DNA from: CAVVAL01 sp963742725
GTDB lineage: Bacteria > Actinomycetota > Actinomycetes > Mycobacteriales > Cryptosporangiaceae
Reading direction: 5' to 3'
NCBI GenBank assembly: GCA_963742725.1
Contig: CAVUMX010000001.1
Coordinates: forward strand, 2,108,001-2,172,000
Length of the DNA stretch: 64,000 nt
Both the position numbers and the translations under genes were made by a program. This document shows, piece after piece, positions 48,702-57,480 of this stretch (the stretch's first letter is position 1; each line of letters starts with the position of its first letter). A model generated the notes under the pieces. That model had not been told where the DNA came from and did not search any database. It saw nothing but the letters and a program-made list of their open reading frames with translations.

Positions 48702-49151
48702 ATGAAGATCATCCTCACCGCTGACGTGGACGGGCTCGGCGCGCCGGGCGACGTCGTGGAGGTCAAGGACGGCTACGGCCGCAACTACCTCCTGCCGCAG
48801 GGCAAGGCGATCCTGTCCAGCAAGGGCGCCGAGAAGCAGATCAACACGATCCGGCGTGCCCGCGCGGTCCGCGCGGTCCGCGACCTCGACCACGCCAAGG
48901 AGATCAAGGCGCAGCTCGAGGGTCTCAAGGTTTCGCTGAAGACCCGTGCGGGCGAGGGCGGCCGGCTGTTCGGCTCGGTCACCTCGAACGACGTCGTCGG
49001 CGCCGTCAAGGCGGCCGGGGGCCCGGTGCTCGACAAGCGCAGCGTCGAGCTGCCCGGTCACATCAAGACGACCGGCGCGCACAAGGTGGTCGTGAAGATC
49101 CACCAGGACATCACCGCGACCATCGTCCTCGACGTCGTCGCTGCTGCCTGA
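48702..49151 (+). CDS. rplI: 50S ribosomal protein L9
   Basis: 149 aa. The N-terminal domain MKIILTADVDGLGAPGDVVE, then VKDGYGRNYLLPQGKAI, is the L9 signature. A long connecting helix and a C-terminal domain follow (about 80-149). L9 binds the base of the L1 stalk region and affects translational fidelity. It ends the rpsF cluster and is followed by a strong terminator. Confidence 0.97.
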   Translation: MKIILTADVDGLGAPGDVVEVKDGYGRNYLLPQGKAILSSKGAEKQINTIRRARAVRAVRDLDHAKEIKAQLEGLKVSLKTRAGEGGRLFGSVTSNDVVGAVKAAGGPVLDKRSVELPGHIKTTGAHKVVVKIHQDITATIVLDVVAAA

Positions 49152-49163
49152 CAGCAACCGGTT

Positions 49164-49197
49164 GGAGAGCCGGCCCCCGCCGAGGGGCCGGCTCTCC
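49164..49197 (+). terminator. Terminator after the rpsF-rplI operon
   Basis: A perfect 14-bp stem, GGAGAGCCGGCCCC (49164-49177) with GGGGCCGGCTCTCC (49184-49197), has a 6-nt loop and lies 12 bp after the rplI stop. Confidence 0.85.
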
Positions 49198-49768
49198 ACC
49201 GTCTGTGGATAACTTGCACGGCGGCGCCAGCATGAGCACGCGGCGCTATCGATCATGTACTCGCCGTGATACCGGACAGTTCGGTCTTTTGTACCTCACG
49301 TATGGTCCGTGTGGCAATCCTCGCGCACTACCCAACTGGCGCCTGACGCGCGTATGACCAGCACGTTTCGGGCATAGCAGCCCGCGCAGCCGTGCACGTC
49401 CGCTGTTCGCGACGTCCGTTCGGGCTACCTGGCGCCGATCGGGGCGGCATAAGCGGCCCCGATCCCAAGTTTTTCTTGGGTCCACAGTGAGTGGACTTAG
49501 TATTCCCAGCTCAGAGCCGGTGCGTCCGACGGTTTTCACAGTTTGTCCACAGGTACCGCACAGGTACCGCACAGGGTTACCCACCGTAATCCACAGGCAG
49601 AGCACAGGGTTGTGCACAGCCCGGATTGAGCGGGGCCCTCCGTATCCCTACTGTCATGGCACCACCAGGGTTTCGGCCGGTCCCACAGGCAACATCAGCA
49701 ACTGTCGTACCCGGTTGGTAAACCGTTGAGGGCGGCGGTTAGGGGCAGGGCGAGCAGGGGGGTGCGCG
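49198..49768. promoter_or_regulatory. dnaB upstream region with a cluster of DnaA boxes
   Basis: This is 571 bp between rplI and dnaB without a credible gene. DnaA-box-like 9-mers are concentrated here: TTATCCACA (minus) at 49204-49212 (perfect E. coli-type box), TTGTCCACA at 49543-49551 (perfect), TTACCCACC at 49577-49585, TAATCCACA at 49587-49595 and TTGTGCACA at 49610-49618. A CACAGG motif recurs six times between 49536 and 49620. This could be a DnaA-titration or regulatory site controlling dnaB. The boxes are seen directly; function is inferred. Confidence 0.6.
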
Positions 49769-52480
49769 GTGGCGGTCACCGATGAGGTGCGTCCGGTCGG
49801 GCCCGCCGAGTACGACAGGATGCCGCCGCAGGACCTCGCGGCCGAGCAGAGCGTCCTGGGCGGAATGCTGCTCAGCAAGGACGCCATCGCCGACGTCGTT
49901 GAGATCCTCAAGGCCGGCGACTTCTACAAGCCGGCGCACGCGACCGTTTTCGACGCGATCCTCGACCTGTACGGGCGGGGCGAACCGGCCGACCCGGTCA
50001 CCGTCGCGGCCGCGCTCGCCGACAGCGGAGGCCTCGGCCGGGTCGGCGGCGCGTCGTACCTGCACACGCTCATCTCGCTCGTCCCGACGGCCGCCAACGC
50101 CGGCTACTACGCACGGATCGTGTCCGAGCGGGCCGTCCTGCGACGGCTCATCGAGGCCGGCACGCGGATCGTCCAGCTCGGTCAGGGCGCGGCGAGCGGC
50201 CAGGGGCGCGACGTCGACGACGTGGTCGACATGGCCCAGCAGGCCGTGTACGAGGTCACCGAGCGGCGCACCAGCGAGGACTACACCGTCCTGGAGGAAC
50301 TCCTCCAGCCGACGATGGACGAGATCGAAGCGGTCGGCGCCCACGGCGGCGTGATGAGCGGCGTCCCGACCGGCTTCGTCGACCTCGACCGGCTGACGAA
50401 CGGCCTCCACCCCGGCCAGCTCATCATCGTCGCCGCACGCCCAGGGTTGGGCAAGTGCCTGGCGGCGGAAACGCTGGTCACAGACGTGGCGAGCGGCGAG
50501 CGGATGGCGATTTCTGAGTTCGTCCGGCGCGGTCTGGCGGGCGAGGATCTGCGCATCCACACCCTGTCCGACGACTGGAAGCTCGACGCTGTCCGGCCGG
50601 CTGATTTCATGCACAACGGGGTCCTCCCCGTCTGGCGGATGACGACCCGCTCGGGCCGTCAGCTGCGCGCTACCGCCAACCACCCGATGCGGACGTTGCG
50701 CGGCTGGGTGCCGCTGGAGGAGCTGCGGGAGGGCGACCAGATCGCCGTGCCGCGGAGCCTGCGGGTCAGCGCTCCCGATGACCTCCCGGACGCGCTCGTC
50801 GCGCTGACCGCGTACCTCATCGGTGACGGCGCACTGAAGATGACGACGCCGCGCCTGACCGCACTCAACGCTGAGATTCGCGACGATGCCAGCAGGTTCG
50901 CGCGGCAGTTGGGCCTTGACGTGCGAGAGGTCGCGTATCGGCGGTGCGCCGACGAGGAGTGTACGTCGCGGGAGTACCAGGTCCGCCAGGACGAGGAGGG
51001 GCACCGCCACTCGACGGCGCTGAGCTTCTCCACGTCGAGCCGCCTCCCCAATCCGCTCACTGATCACCTCCGTGAGATCGGGCTGATGGGCCTCGGCAGT
51101 GCGGACAAGCACGTGCCGGCGCGGTACCACCGCCTCAACACGTGGCAACTGCGGATCTTCCTCGCGCGGCTCTACGCGACAGACGGGTGGGCCTGCGTCT
51201 CGACGACCAAGGCCGGCAAGACGCTCGTCCAGATCGGGTACTGCTCGATCAGCGAGCGGCTGGCCAGGGATGTTCAGCACCTGCTGCTCCGGTTCGGGCT
51301 CACCGCTGACCTGACCAGGAAGAAGGTCGCGTACAAGGGCGAGCAGCGATGGGCGTGGCACGTCATGCTGCACCAGGCACGTCAGATCGAGCGATTCTGC
51401 GAAGAGATCGGCATCGTCGGCAAGACCGAGCAATGTGACCGCGTCTACGCGGCGACCACAGTCCGCAAGACCCACTCGAACACCGACCTGCTGCCGCGCG
51501 AGACATGGGAGCTGGTTCTCGCCGAGAAGGGCTCGCTCAGCTGGGCGGAAGTGAGCGAGCGGTGCGGGCGTCCGCGCAATCACAACTGGCACGTTGGCAA
51601 GCAGGGCATCGGGCGGGACCGGTTGGCCGAACTCGCGAAGGCGCTCGATTCGCAACCGCTGCGGGATCTCTCCGAGAGCGACGTGCTCTGGGACCCGATC
51701 GTCGCGATCGAGGCGGACGGCATGGCCGAGGTCTACGACCTGACGATCGACGGCACGCACAACTTCGTCGCCAACGACATCGTCGTGCACAACTCGACGT
51801 TCGGGCTTGACGTGACGCGGTCCGCTTCTATCCGGAACGGGCTGACGTCGGCGATCTTCAGCCTGGAAATGAGCAAGATCGAGATCACGATGCGTCTGCT
51901 CTCGGCAGAGGCGAAGGTGCCGCTCCACCACCTGCGGTCCGGGCAGCTCTCCGAGGACGACTGGACGAAACTGGCCCGCCGTATGGGTGAGGTGAGCGAA
52001 GCGCCGCTGTACATCGACGACTCGCCGAACATGACGATGATGGAGATCCGGGCGAAGGCCCGCCGGCTCAAGCAGCGGCACGACCTGCGCCTGATCGTCC
52101 TCGACTACCTCCAGCTGATGAGCTCGCCCAAGCGCACCGAGAGCCGGCAGCAGGAAGTCTCCGAACTGTCCCGTGGCCTCAAGCTCCTCGCGAAGGAGCT
52201 GGAGGTCCCGGTGATCGCCGTCAGTCAGCTGAACCGTGGTCCCGAGCAGCGGACCGACAAGAGGCCGCAGCTCTCCGACCTCCGTGAGTCGGGGTCGATC
52301 GAGCAGGACGCGGACATGGTGATCCTGCTCAACCGCGAGGACTACTACGAGAAGGAATCGCCCCGCGCGGGCGAGGCGGACTTCATCGTGGCCAAGCACC
52401 GTAACGGCCCGACCGACACGATCACCGTCGCGTTCCAGGGCCACTTCAGCCGCTTCGTCGACATGAGCACCGGGATCTAG
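49769..52480 (+). CDS. dnaB: Replicative DNA helicase DnaB, interrupted by an intein
   Basis: 903 aa precursor, GTG start. N-terminal domain (about 10-160: MPPQDLAAEQSVLGGMLLSK), linker and the RecA-like helicase domain are standard. After splicing the host protein would be 457 aa (residues 1-229 joined to 676-903), a normal length. The insertion falls within Walker A: PGLGK ends the N-extein and Ser676-Thr677 begins the C-extein, which restores PGLGKST. Downstream motifs (Walker B LIVLDYLQLM, FSLEMSK, VSQLNRGPEQR) are intact. The hexamer unwinds DNA at the fork. It lies behind a DnaA-box-rich intergenic region. Confidence 0.96.
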   Translation: MAVTDEVRPVGPAEYDRMPPQDLAAEQSVLGGMLLSKDAIADVVEILKAGDFYKPAHATVFDAILDLYGRGEPADPVTVAAALADSGGLGRVGGASYLHTLISLVPTAANAGYYARIVSERAVLRRLIEAGTRIVQLGQGAASGQGRDVDDVVDMAQQAVYEVTERRTSEDYTVLEELLQPTMDEIEAVGAHGGVMSGVPTGFVDLDRLTNGLHPGQLIIVAARPGLGKCLAAETLVTDVASGERMAISEFVRRGLAGEDLRIHTLSDDWKLDAVRPADFMHNGVLPVWRMTTRSGRQLRATANHPMRTLRGWVPLEELREGDQIAVPRSLRVSAPDDLPDALVALTAYLIGDGALKMTTPRLTALNAEIRDDASRFARQLGLDVREVAYRRCADEECTSREYQVRQDEEGHRHSTALSFSTSSRLPNPLTDHLREIGLMGLGSADKHVPARYHRLNTWQLRIFLARLYATDGWACVSTTKAGKTLVQIGYCSISERLARDVQHLLLRFGLTADLTRKKVAYKGEQRWAWHVMLHQARQIERFCEEIGIVGKTEQCDRVYAATTVRKTHSNTDLLPRETWELVLAEKGSLSWAEVSERCGRPRNHNWHVGKQGIGRDRLAELAKALDSQPLRDLSESDVLWDPIVAIEADGMAEVYDLTIDGTHNFVANDIVVHNSTFGLDVTRSASIRNGLTSAIFSLEMSKIEITMRLLSAEAKVPLHHLRSGQLSEDDWTKLARRMGEVSEAPLYIDDSPNMTMMEIRAKARRLKQRHDLRLIVLDYLQLMSSPKRTESRQQEVSELSRGLKLLAKELEVPVIAVSQLNRGPEQRTDKRPQLSDLRESGSIEQDADMVILLNREDYYEKESPRAGEADFIVAKHRNGPTDTITVAFQGHFSRFVDMSTGI
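50456..51793 (+). other. DnaB intein with LAGLIDADG homing endonuclease domain
   Basis: Residues 230-675 (446 aa) of the DnaB precursor. N-terminal block A begins with Cys (CLAAETLVTDVASGERMAIS). Block B has RATANHPMRTL (TxxH-type His). Two LAGLIDADG-type motifs are visible, LTAYLIGDGAL and FLARLYATDGW. C-terminal blocks F and G read VYDLTIDGTHNFVANDIVVH, then Asn, followed by the +1 Ser of the extein. All splicing residues look intact, so self-splicing is expected. The endonuclease catalytic acids (Asp in each motif) are also kept, so homing may still be active. The intein sits at the P-loop, a known hot spot for helicase inteins. Confidence 0.95.
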
Positions 52481-52497
52481 CCGCACCTCCTGGTTTC

Positions 52498-52534
52498 GGG
52501 TGGGATCAGCGAGCCAGGCTCCACGATCCCACCC
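52498..52534. terminator. Terminator hairpin between dnaB and the SDR gene
   Basis: Outer stem GGGTGGGATC (52498-52507) pairs with GATCCCACCC (52525-52534). An inner stem GAGCC/GGCTC sits inside the 17-nt loop. It lies between convergent genes. Confidence 0.7.
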
Positions 52535-52570
52535 CAGATCGGTGCGCCGGCCGGTGCGCCGGCAGGGGTC

Positions 52571-53341
52571 TCAGCGGGCGGTCCAGCCTCCGTCGATGAG
52601 CAGGGTCGTGCCGGTGATCAGCGACGCTGCCGGTGAGGCCAGGAAGATGACGGCGCCGGCCACCTCCATCGGCTCGCCGATGCGGTGCAGCGCCGCGATC
52701 CGCTCGATGACGTCCGCCCGGAACTCGGGATCGGCGAGCGCCGGTTCGGTGCCCGGCGTGTCGATGAACGTCGGCGCCACGTTGTTGACGGTGATCCCGT
52801 GCCGTCCCCACTCCACGGCCAGGCACTTCGTAAGATGCGCTATCGCTGCCTTCGTCGCGCAGTAGATCGCCTCGGTGGGCAGCGCGACCTCGCCGGCCTG
52901 CGATCCGATGTTGACGATCCGTCCGTAGCCCTGCCGGATCATGACCCTGGCCGCGGCCTGGCTGGCGAAGAACGTGCCCTTCACGTTGATGTCGAACGTC
53001 AGGTCGTAGTCCTCCTCGGTGACGTCCTCGGCGGGGTTGCCCGCCGCGAGCCCGGCGTTGTTCACGAGGATGTCGAGCCGGCCGAGCCGTTCCGCCGCCT
53101 CGTCGACGGCGGCGCGCACCTGGTCGAGGTCGCGTACGTCCATGGCGAGAGGCAGCGCCCGCCGCCCCATCCGTTCGATCTCGGCGACCAGATCGGGTGC
53201 GGACGCCGGGTCGCGGAGTCCGAGCGCGATGTCGGCGCCGGCGTTAGCCATCGCGAGCGAGATCGCCCGTCCAAGGCCCCGTGCGGCCCCCGTGACAAGC
53301 GCCGTCCGGCCGTCCAGAGTGAAGCGGGGGTAGCTGTCCAT
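52571..53341 (-). CDS. Short-chain dehydrogenase/reductase
   Basis: 256 aa from the ATG at 53341 (the longer frame starts at 53530). Classical SDR motifs: cofactor loop TALVTGAARGLGRAISLA, NNAG in LDILVNNAGLA, catalytic Ser in IVNIGSQAG and YxxxK in AIYCATKAAIAHL. The C-terminus LLIDGGWTAR is also typical. It oxidises or reduces a small alcohol/ketone with NAD(P); the substrate is unknown. The pattern fits 3-oxoacyl-ACP reductase-like or gluconate 5-dehydrogenase-like enzymes. It is divergent from the cysteine-rich gene. Confidence 0.9.
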   Translation of the reverse strand: MDSYPRFTLDGRTALVTGAARGLGRAISLAMANAGADIALGLRDPASAPDLVAEIERMGRRALPLAMDVRDLDQVRAAVDEAAERLGRLDILVNNAGLAAGNPAEDVTEEDYDLTFDINVKGTFFASQAAARVMIRQGYGRIVNIGSQAGEVALPTEAIYCATKAAIAHLTKCLAVEWGRHGITVNNVAPTFIDTPGTEPALADPEFRADVIERIAALHRIGEPMEVAGAVIFLASPAASLITGTTLLIDGGWTAR

Positions 53342-53505
53342 ACGCCCATCGTGCCGGACCCCAGAGGTCACTTTCGTGTCACACCTCACCCAATTGTCAC
53401 CCGCGTTCGCTACGGTGAAGCATTCGTCCGGCACGCTGCGTTCGTACCCCACCGCACAGCGTTCGCCGGGTGATCGCGTTCGTACCGGGTCATGGACGAG
53501 GTCAA

Positions 53506-55539
53506 ATGCCAGAGCAGGCCGGGCCAGCACCTTCCCTTCTCGCCTGCCCCGCGTGCACGGGGCTGGGCCTCCGGAGCACCGCCTGCGCGTGCAGACACAA
53601 CGGCAACATGTTCCTGACGACTGGCACAGGCCTGCTGTCGGACGGTGAGCCGTACACGGACTGCGAGCTCTGCCACGGCACCGGCGAGACCACGGTCATG
53701 TGCTTCCCGTGCCGGCAGAGCGGGCAGCTGCGGGCGCAGGGCGTGCTGACGGCCGTGAACGCGGTGACGGGTCAGACGGCGTCCGTGCAGGTGGTGCCTG
53801 GCGCGTACGACATCACGCGGTGGTCGATCAAACCGAGCCGCCGCATCATCGACCTGACACAACCGGTCCGCGACCTCGCCGAGCAGGTGGGCGTGGACCT
53901 TCTCTACGACTGCCTCGACCAGCCGGTCCGCCGGGACGACGCGGTGCTGCCGATCTTCCTGCCGTCCACCTGGCGCGACGAGGCGCCGGCGGCCGAGCGC
54001 GCGGCCGCCGAGGAAGCCGCCATCGCGGAGTGGGCCGGACGGCGGCGCTGGCACATCTACGTTGGCTACCCGACGGACGTCCGGCCGCTGCCCGACGTCG
54101 AACGCCGCCTCGCCGACCTGTGCGCTGTCGCCACCGCCACCCACCTCGACCTGGTGATCCGGCTGGTCGACGGCGCGTGGTCGGTGGTCTACGAGGTGCC
54201 GGGCGCGACGCCGAGGCACGGCCAGTGCTGGTACGCGGGCCCGGTTTCGCTGCGGGACGCCGTCGCCGGCGTGAACCCCGGCGAGCTGGTCGAGCAGATG
54301 AAGTCGAGCACGATCGCCACCGGGCACTGGGTGGTGAACCGGCCCGGTGACACGCCGGAACGCTGGTCGTTCGTGGAGGTGGAGCGGGCGGTCCGGGCGG
54401 CCGCGGTCGGCTCGGCCGGCGGCAGCGCGACATGGCGTGGCGGCAAGTGGCACCCCTCCGGCCTGCACGTCACCGAAGAACGCGAGGTACTGACCCCGCA
54501 GCAGACCGGCCAGGTGCGCTCCACGACCGAACGGGTCCTGGCCCGGCTCGAACCGCTGCCGACGCCCCCGGCCGTCGGGACGCCGATCCCGACGCAGCAG
54601 TGCCGGCGGTGCGCGTCCGGTATCGCGTGGCAGGACTGCTCCTGCACGTACCTGGGCGAGCAGGCCGCCGCGGACTGCGAACGGTGCGCCGGTGTCGGCC
54701 GCGCCCCCGCGACGTGCTGTGCCGGGTGCGAGGACAGCCGCCTGCTGCACCTCGGCGCGGTGGTGACGCTCGTCGGTCCGAACGGGCGGGGCGTGACGAT
54801 CAACCTGTCGGTGGCGCGCCGTCCGGAGGTGACGTTCTTCCTCAACGACCACGGCGTGCGCTGCGCCCGCGTGCCCCGCGAACTGACCGCCGTCGCCTGG
54901 GCGGAGCAGTTCGGCACCGATCCGGACTGGCTGTGCAGCCACGGCATCCGCACGGTCGGCGCGCTGGCGAGGGACGGTGTGTTCGCGACCGAGCTGACCG
55001 ACCCGCGTGACGTCGTCGCCGAGTACCTGGCCCGGCTCACGACCGGGCGTCCGGGCGGGCGGCTCGTGTACTTCGTCCGTCCGCCGGGAAACGCGCCGGT
55101 CGAGGCGCTGCTGCGGGTCGTGGCCGGTGTGGACGCCCGCCTGGAGATCGCGGTCAGCACCGACTCCCGCGGCGCCGCGCGCTGGGGCGTGGCGGTGGCG
55201 CACGAGGGATCGTCCAGCCGGTACGCGCCGCCCGAGATCGACCTCACGCTCGGCGACGCGGTCGAGCGGGTCATGTCGTCGCTGCCGCAGCGGATCGGCG
55301 CGATCGAACACGACATCGAGCGGACGGAACTGCTGCACCCGCCGCAGCACCGCCGCGTCGTCGAGCCCGAGGCGGGCATCGAGGTCATGCTCCGCGACCT
55401 GGCCGCCCAGTACGACCGGGTGCTCGCGTACAGCACCCGGGCCGGCTGGGTCCTGCACGTGTGGTCGCAGCGGCGGTGGGTCAAGATCGGGGCGGCGCCG
55501 ACGTTGCGGGAGACCATCGCCAACGACCGCCTGGGTTAG
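53506..55539 (+). CDS. Uncharacterised cysteine-rich protein with DnaJ-type CxxCxGxG zinc motifs
   Basis: 677 aa from the ATG at 53506, which has GAGGT three bases upstream (GTG 53470 is an alternative). Two clusters of cysteines stand out. The first covers residues 14-69: CPACTGLG (14-21), CAC (27-29), CELCHGTG (53-60) and CFPC (66-69). The second covers 366-about 410: CRRC (366-369), CSC, CERCAGVG (391-398) and CCAGC. CPACTGLG, CELCHGTG and CERCAGVG follow the CxxCxGxG pattern of the DnaJ central zinc finger. The rest is Arg/Val-rich with no recognised fold, signal peptide or membrane segment. No J domain is present. Function unknown; I do not recognise a named family. Confidence 0.75.
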   Translation: MPEQAGPAPSLLACPACTGLGLRSTACACRHNGNMFLTTGTGLLSDGEPYTDCELCHGTGETTVMCFPCRQSGQLRAQGVLTAVNAVTGQTASVQVVPGAYDITRWSIKPSRRIIDLTQPVRDLAEQVGVDLLYDCLDQPVRRDDAVLPIFLPSTWRDEAPAAERAAAEEAAIAEWAGRRRWHIYVGYPTDVRPLPDVERRLADLCAVATATHLDLVIRLVDGAWSVVYEVPGATPRHGQCWYAGPVSLRDAVAGVNPGELVEQMKSSTIATGHWVVNRPGDTPERWSFVEVERAVRAAAVGSAGGSATWRGGKWHPSGLHVTEEREVLTPQQTGQVRSTTERVLARLEPLPTPPAVGTPIPTQQCRRCASGIAWQDCSCTYLGEQAAADCERCAGVGRAPATCCAGCEDSRLLHLGAVVTLVGPNGRGVTINLSVARRPEVTFFLNDHGVRCARVPRELTAVAWAEQFGTDPDWLCSHGIRTVGALARDGVFATELTDPRDVVAEYLARLTTGRPGGRLVYFVRPPGNAPVEALLRVVAGVDARLEIAVSTDSRGAARWGVAVAHEGSSSRYAPPEIDLTLGDAVERVMSSLPQRIGAIEHDIERTELLHPPQHRRVVEPEAGIEVMLRDLAAQYDRVLAYSTRAGWVLHVWSQRRWVKIGAAPTLRETIANDRLG

Positions 55540-55548
55540 TGCCGGCCC

Positions 55549-55620
55549 GGACAAACCGAACTGTTCGGGATCGGGTGCCGTAACCGGGCGCCGGATACCC
55601 CGATAACCCCGACAGTTGGT
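55549..55620. repeat. 72-bp imperfect palindromic repeat, copy B
   Basis: Begins GGACAAACCGAACTGTTCGG and ends CCGACAGTTGGT. Same length and order as copy A (28356-28427), 59 of 72 bases identical by hand. The ends can pair (ACCGAACTGT with ACAGTTGGT). It lies between the convergent cysteine-rich gene and the Enzyme I gene, ending one base before the EI stop codon, so it may also serve as a terminator. Confidence 0.8.
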
Positions 55621-57480
55621 CTACGCGGTGGCCCTGCGGCGAGCGTCCGCGGCGGTGCCGGCGGTCAGGGCGGCGCGGGCCATGCGCGTGCAGTCGGCAT
55701 GGGTCCGGGCGGCGAGTGCGGCCCGCACGGGCGCGATGGCGGACGGTGCCATGGACAGGCTGGTCACGCCGAGCCCGACGAGGACGCACGCCAGCAACGG
55801 ATCCGCCGCCGCCTCCCCGCACACCCCGACGGGTTTGCCGGCCTTCGCGGCCTCGCGCCCCACGTAGTCGACCAGTCTGAGGACGGCCGGATGCCACGGA
55901 TCCTGGAGCGGAGCCATCGAACCGAGGAGGCGGTCGGCCGCGAGGACGTACTGGGTCAGGTCGTTGGTACCGATGCTGACGAAGTCCACGGTGGCCAGTA
56001 GGGCGCCGGCCGTCAGCGCCGCCGACGGGACCTCGATCATCACGCCCGCCTTGGCCAGGCCGTGCGCGCGGGCACGGTCGACGAACCAGGCGGCGTCGTC
56101 GGCGTCGGTGACCATCGGTGCCATGACCCACGGGGCACCGGCGGCGGCCAGCGCGGACAGCTGGGCGTCGAGCACGTCCGGGCGCGCGCGCAGCGCCCGG
56201 ATGCCGCGGATTCCGAGCGCCGGGTTGGGCTCGTCCGAGCCGGGGAGGAACGCCAGCGGTTTGTCGGCGCCGGCGTCCAGGACCCGGGCCACGACAGTCC
56301 GGCCGGCGAACGCGTCCAGCACCTCGCGGTAGGCCCTTTCCTGCGTGGCGGAATCGGGCGCGGACTGCGCGTCCAGGAACAGGAACTCCGTGCGGAACAG
56401 GCCGACGCCCTCGGCGCCGGCGGCGGCGGCGTCCGCCGCCTCGGCCGGACTGCCGATGTTCGCCAGCAGAGCCACCGGACGGCCGTCGGCGGTCCGCCCA
56501 GCCCCGGCACCGGCGACGGCGCCGCCCCGGGTGGCGGCGGGAGCGCCCGGGGCGGCGGTAGGGGCGCCTGGAACGGCGGCGGGCGTACCCGAGGTCGCGG
56601 TGGGGCTTGGGGTCGCGGTGGCGGGGGTTGAGGCGGTGGGGGTTGAGGCGGCGGTGGGGGCGCCCAGGAACGCGGCGGGGGTGCCGGGGGGCGCGGTAGC
56701 GCTCGGGGCAACGGTGGGGCTGGAGAAGGCCGCGGGCGCGGCAGTGCGTACGGCCGCCGCAGCGCTCGGGGCGACAGCAGGGCTGGAGAAGGCGGCGGGC
56801 GAGGTGGGGCGAACGCTGGCGGTCACGGTTCCCCGGGCGGCGTCGACGACGACGGTGCCGGTCAGCGCTTCGGCACCCGCGCAGGCGACGACCGCCGGGA
56901 TGCCGCGGCTGCGGGCCAGGATCGCGGTGTGGCTGGTCGGTCCGCCTTCGACCGTGACGAGAGCCACCACCTGGGACAGGTCGAGGCCGGCGGTGTCGGC
57001 GGGCGAGAGGTCGCGGGCCACGAGTACGTACGGTTCGCCCGACGCGGGTACACCCGGCACGTGTACGCCGAGGCAGGCCGCCACGACCCGCTGCCGGACG
57101 TCGTCCAGGTCGGCGACCCGCGCGGCGAGGTAGCCGCCGGTGGCCGCGAGCCGTTCCCGGAACTGCCCGTACGCGTCGAACGCGGCGCGCGCGGCGGTCG
57201 CTCCGGCGTCGATCATGGCGGTGGCGCTGGCATCGACGGCCGGGTCCTCGGCCATCATCGCCTGGGCGTCGAGGATGTCGCGGGCGTCGCCGCCGGCCTG
57301 CTCGCCGCGCAGCCGCAGATCAGTGGCCACAAGGTCCATGGCTGACCGCAACGTCGCCAGTTCCTCGCGGGGCGCTCTGGTGCTCGTCCCGGTCGCGGGT
57401 CCGGGCAGCGGCTCGCCCCGGTGGACGACCGGGCCGGCGGCGCTGCCGGTTCCGATGCCCGTGCCGTGCAGTTCAGCCAT
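55621..57480 (-). CDS. ptsI: PTS Enzyme I (phosphoenolpyruvate-protein phosphotransferase) with low-complexity insertion
   Basis: 619 aa, longer than the usual 550-575. The phospho-His domain has the active His184 in GGPTSHTAILARSRG. The PEP-binding C-terminal barrel has VGLFRTEFLF, LDAGADKPLAFL, IGTNDLTQYVLAADR and the catalytic Cys in VGVCGEAA. Between the two, residues about 222-326 are a Pro/Ala/Thr/Ser repeat region (PAAFSSPAVAPSA, PAAFSSPTVAPSA, PAAVPGAPTAAPGAPAAT), absent from typical EI. It takes the phosphoryl group from PEP and passes it to HPr. It overlaps ptsH by 8 nt in the operon EIIB-EIIA-HPr-EI. Confidence 0.95.
   Translation of the reverse strand: MAELHGTGIGTGSAAGPVVHRGEPLPGPATGTSTRAPREELATLRSAMDLVATDLRLRGEQAGGDARDILDAQAMMAEDPAVDASATAMIDAGATAARAAFDAYGQFRERLAATGGYLAARVADLDDVRQRVVAACLGVHVPGVPASGEPYVLVARDLSPADTAGLDLSQVVALVTVEGGPTSHTAILARSRGIPAVVACAGAEALTGTVVVDAARGTVTASVRPTSPAAFSSPAVAPSAAAAVRTAAPAAFSSPTVAPSATAPPGTPAAFLGAPTAASTPTASTPATATPSPTATSGTPAAVPGAPTAAPGAPAATRGGAVAGAGAGRTADGRPVALLANIGSPAEAADAAAAGAEGVGLFRTEFLFLDAQSAPDSATQERAYREVLDAFAGRTVVARVLDAGADKPLAFLPGSDEPNPALGIRGIRALRARPDVLDAQLSALAAAGAPWVMAPMVTDADDAAWFVDRARAHGLAKAGVMIEVPSAALTAGALLATVDFVSIGTNDLTQYVLAADRLLGSMAPLQDPWHPAVLRLVDYVGREAAKAGKPVGVCGEAAADPLLACVLVGLGVTSLSMAPSAIAPVRAALAARTHADCTRMARAALTAGTAADARRRATA

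Noticed and set aside
49246..49617. 123-aa minus-strand frame upstream of dnaB
   Set aside because: It covers the DnaA-box cluster. Composition is not protein-like, and the repeated CACAGG explains it as regulatory DNA.
49769..52480. Two separate genes or a frameshifted dnaB
   Set aside because: The frame is continuous, and the interrupting segment has all intein splicing and endonuclease motifs, so an intein explains the length.
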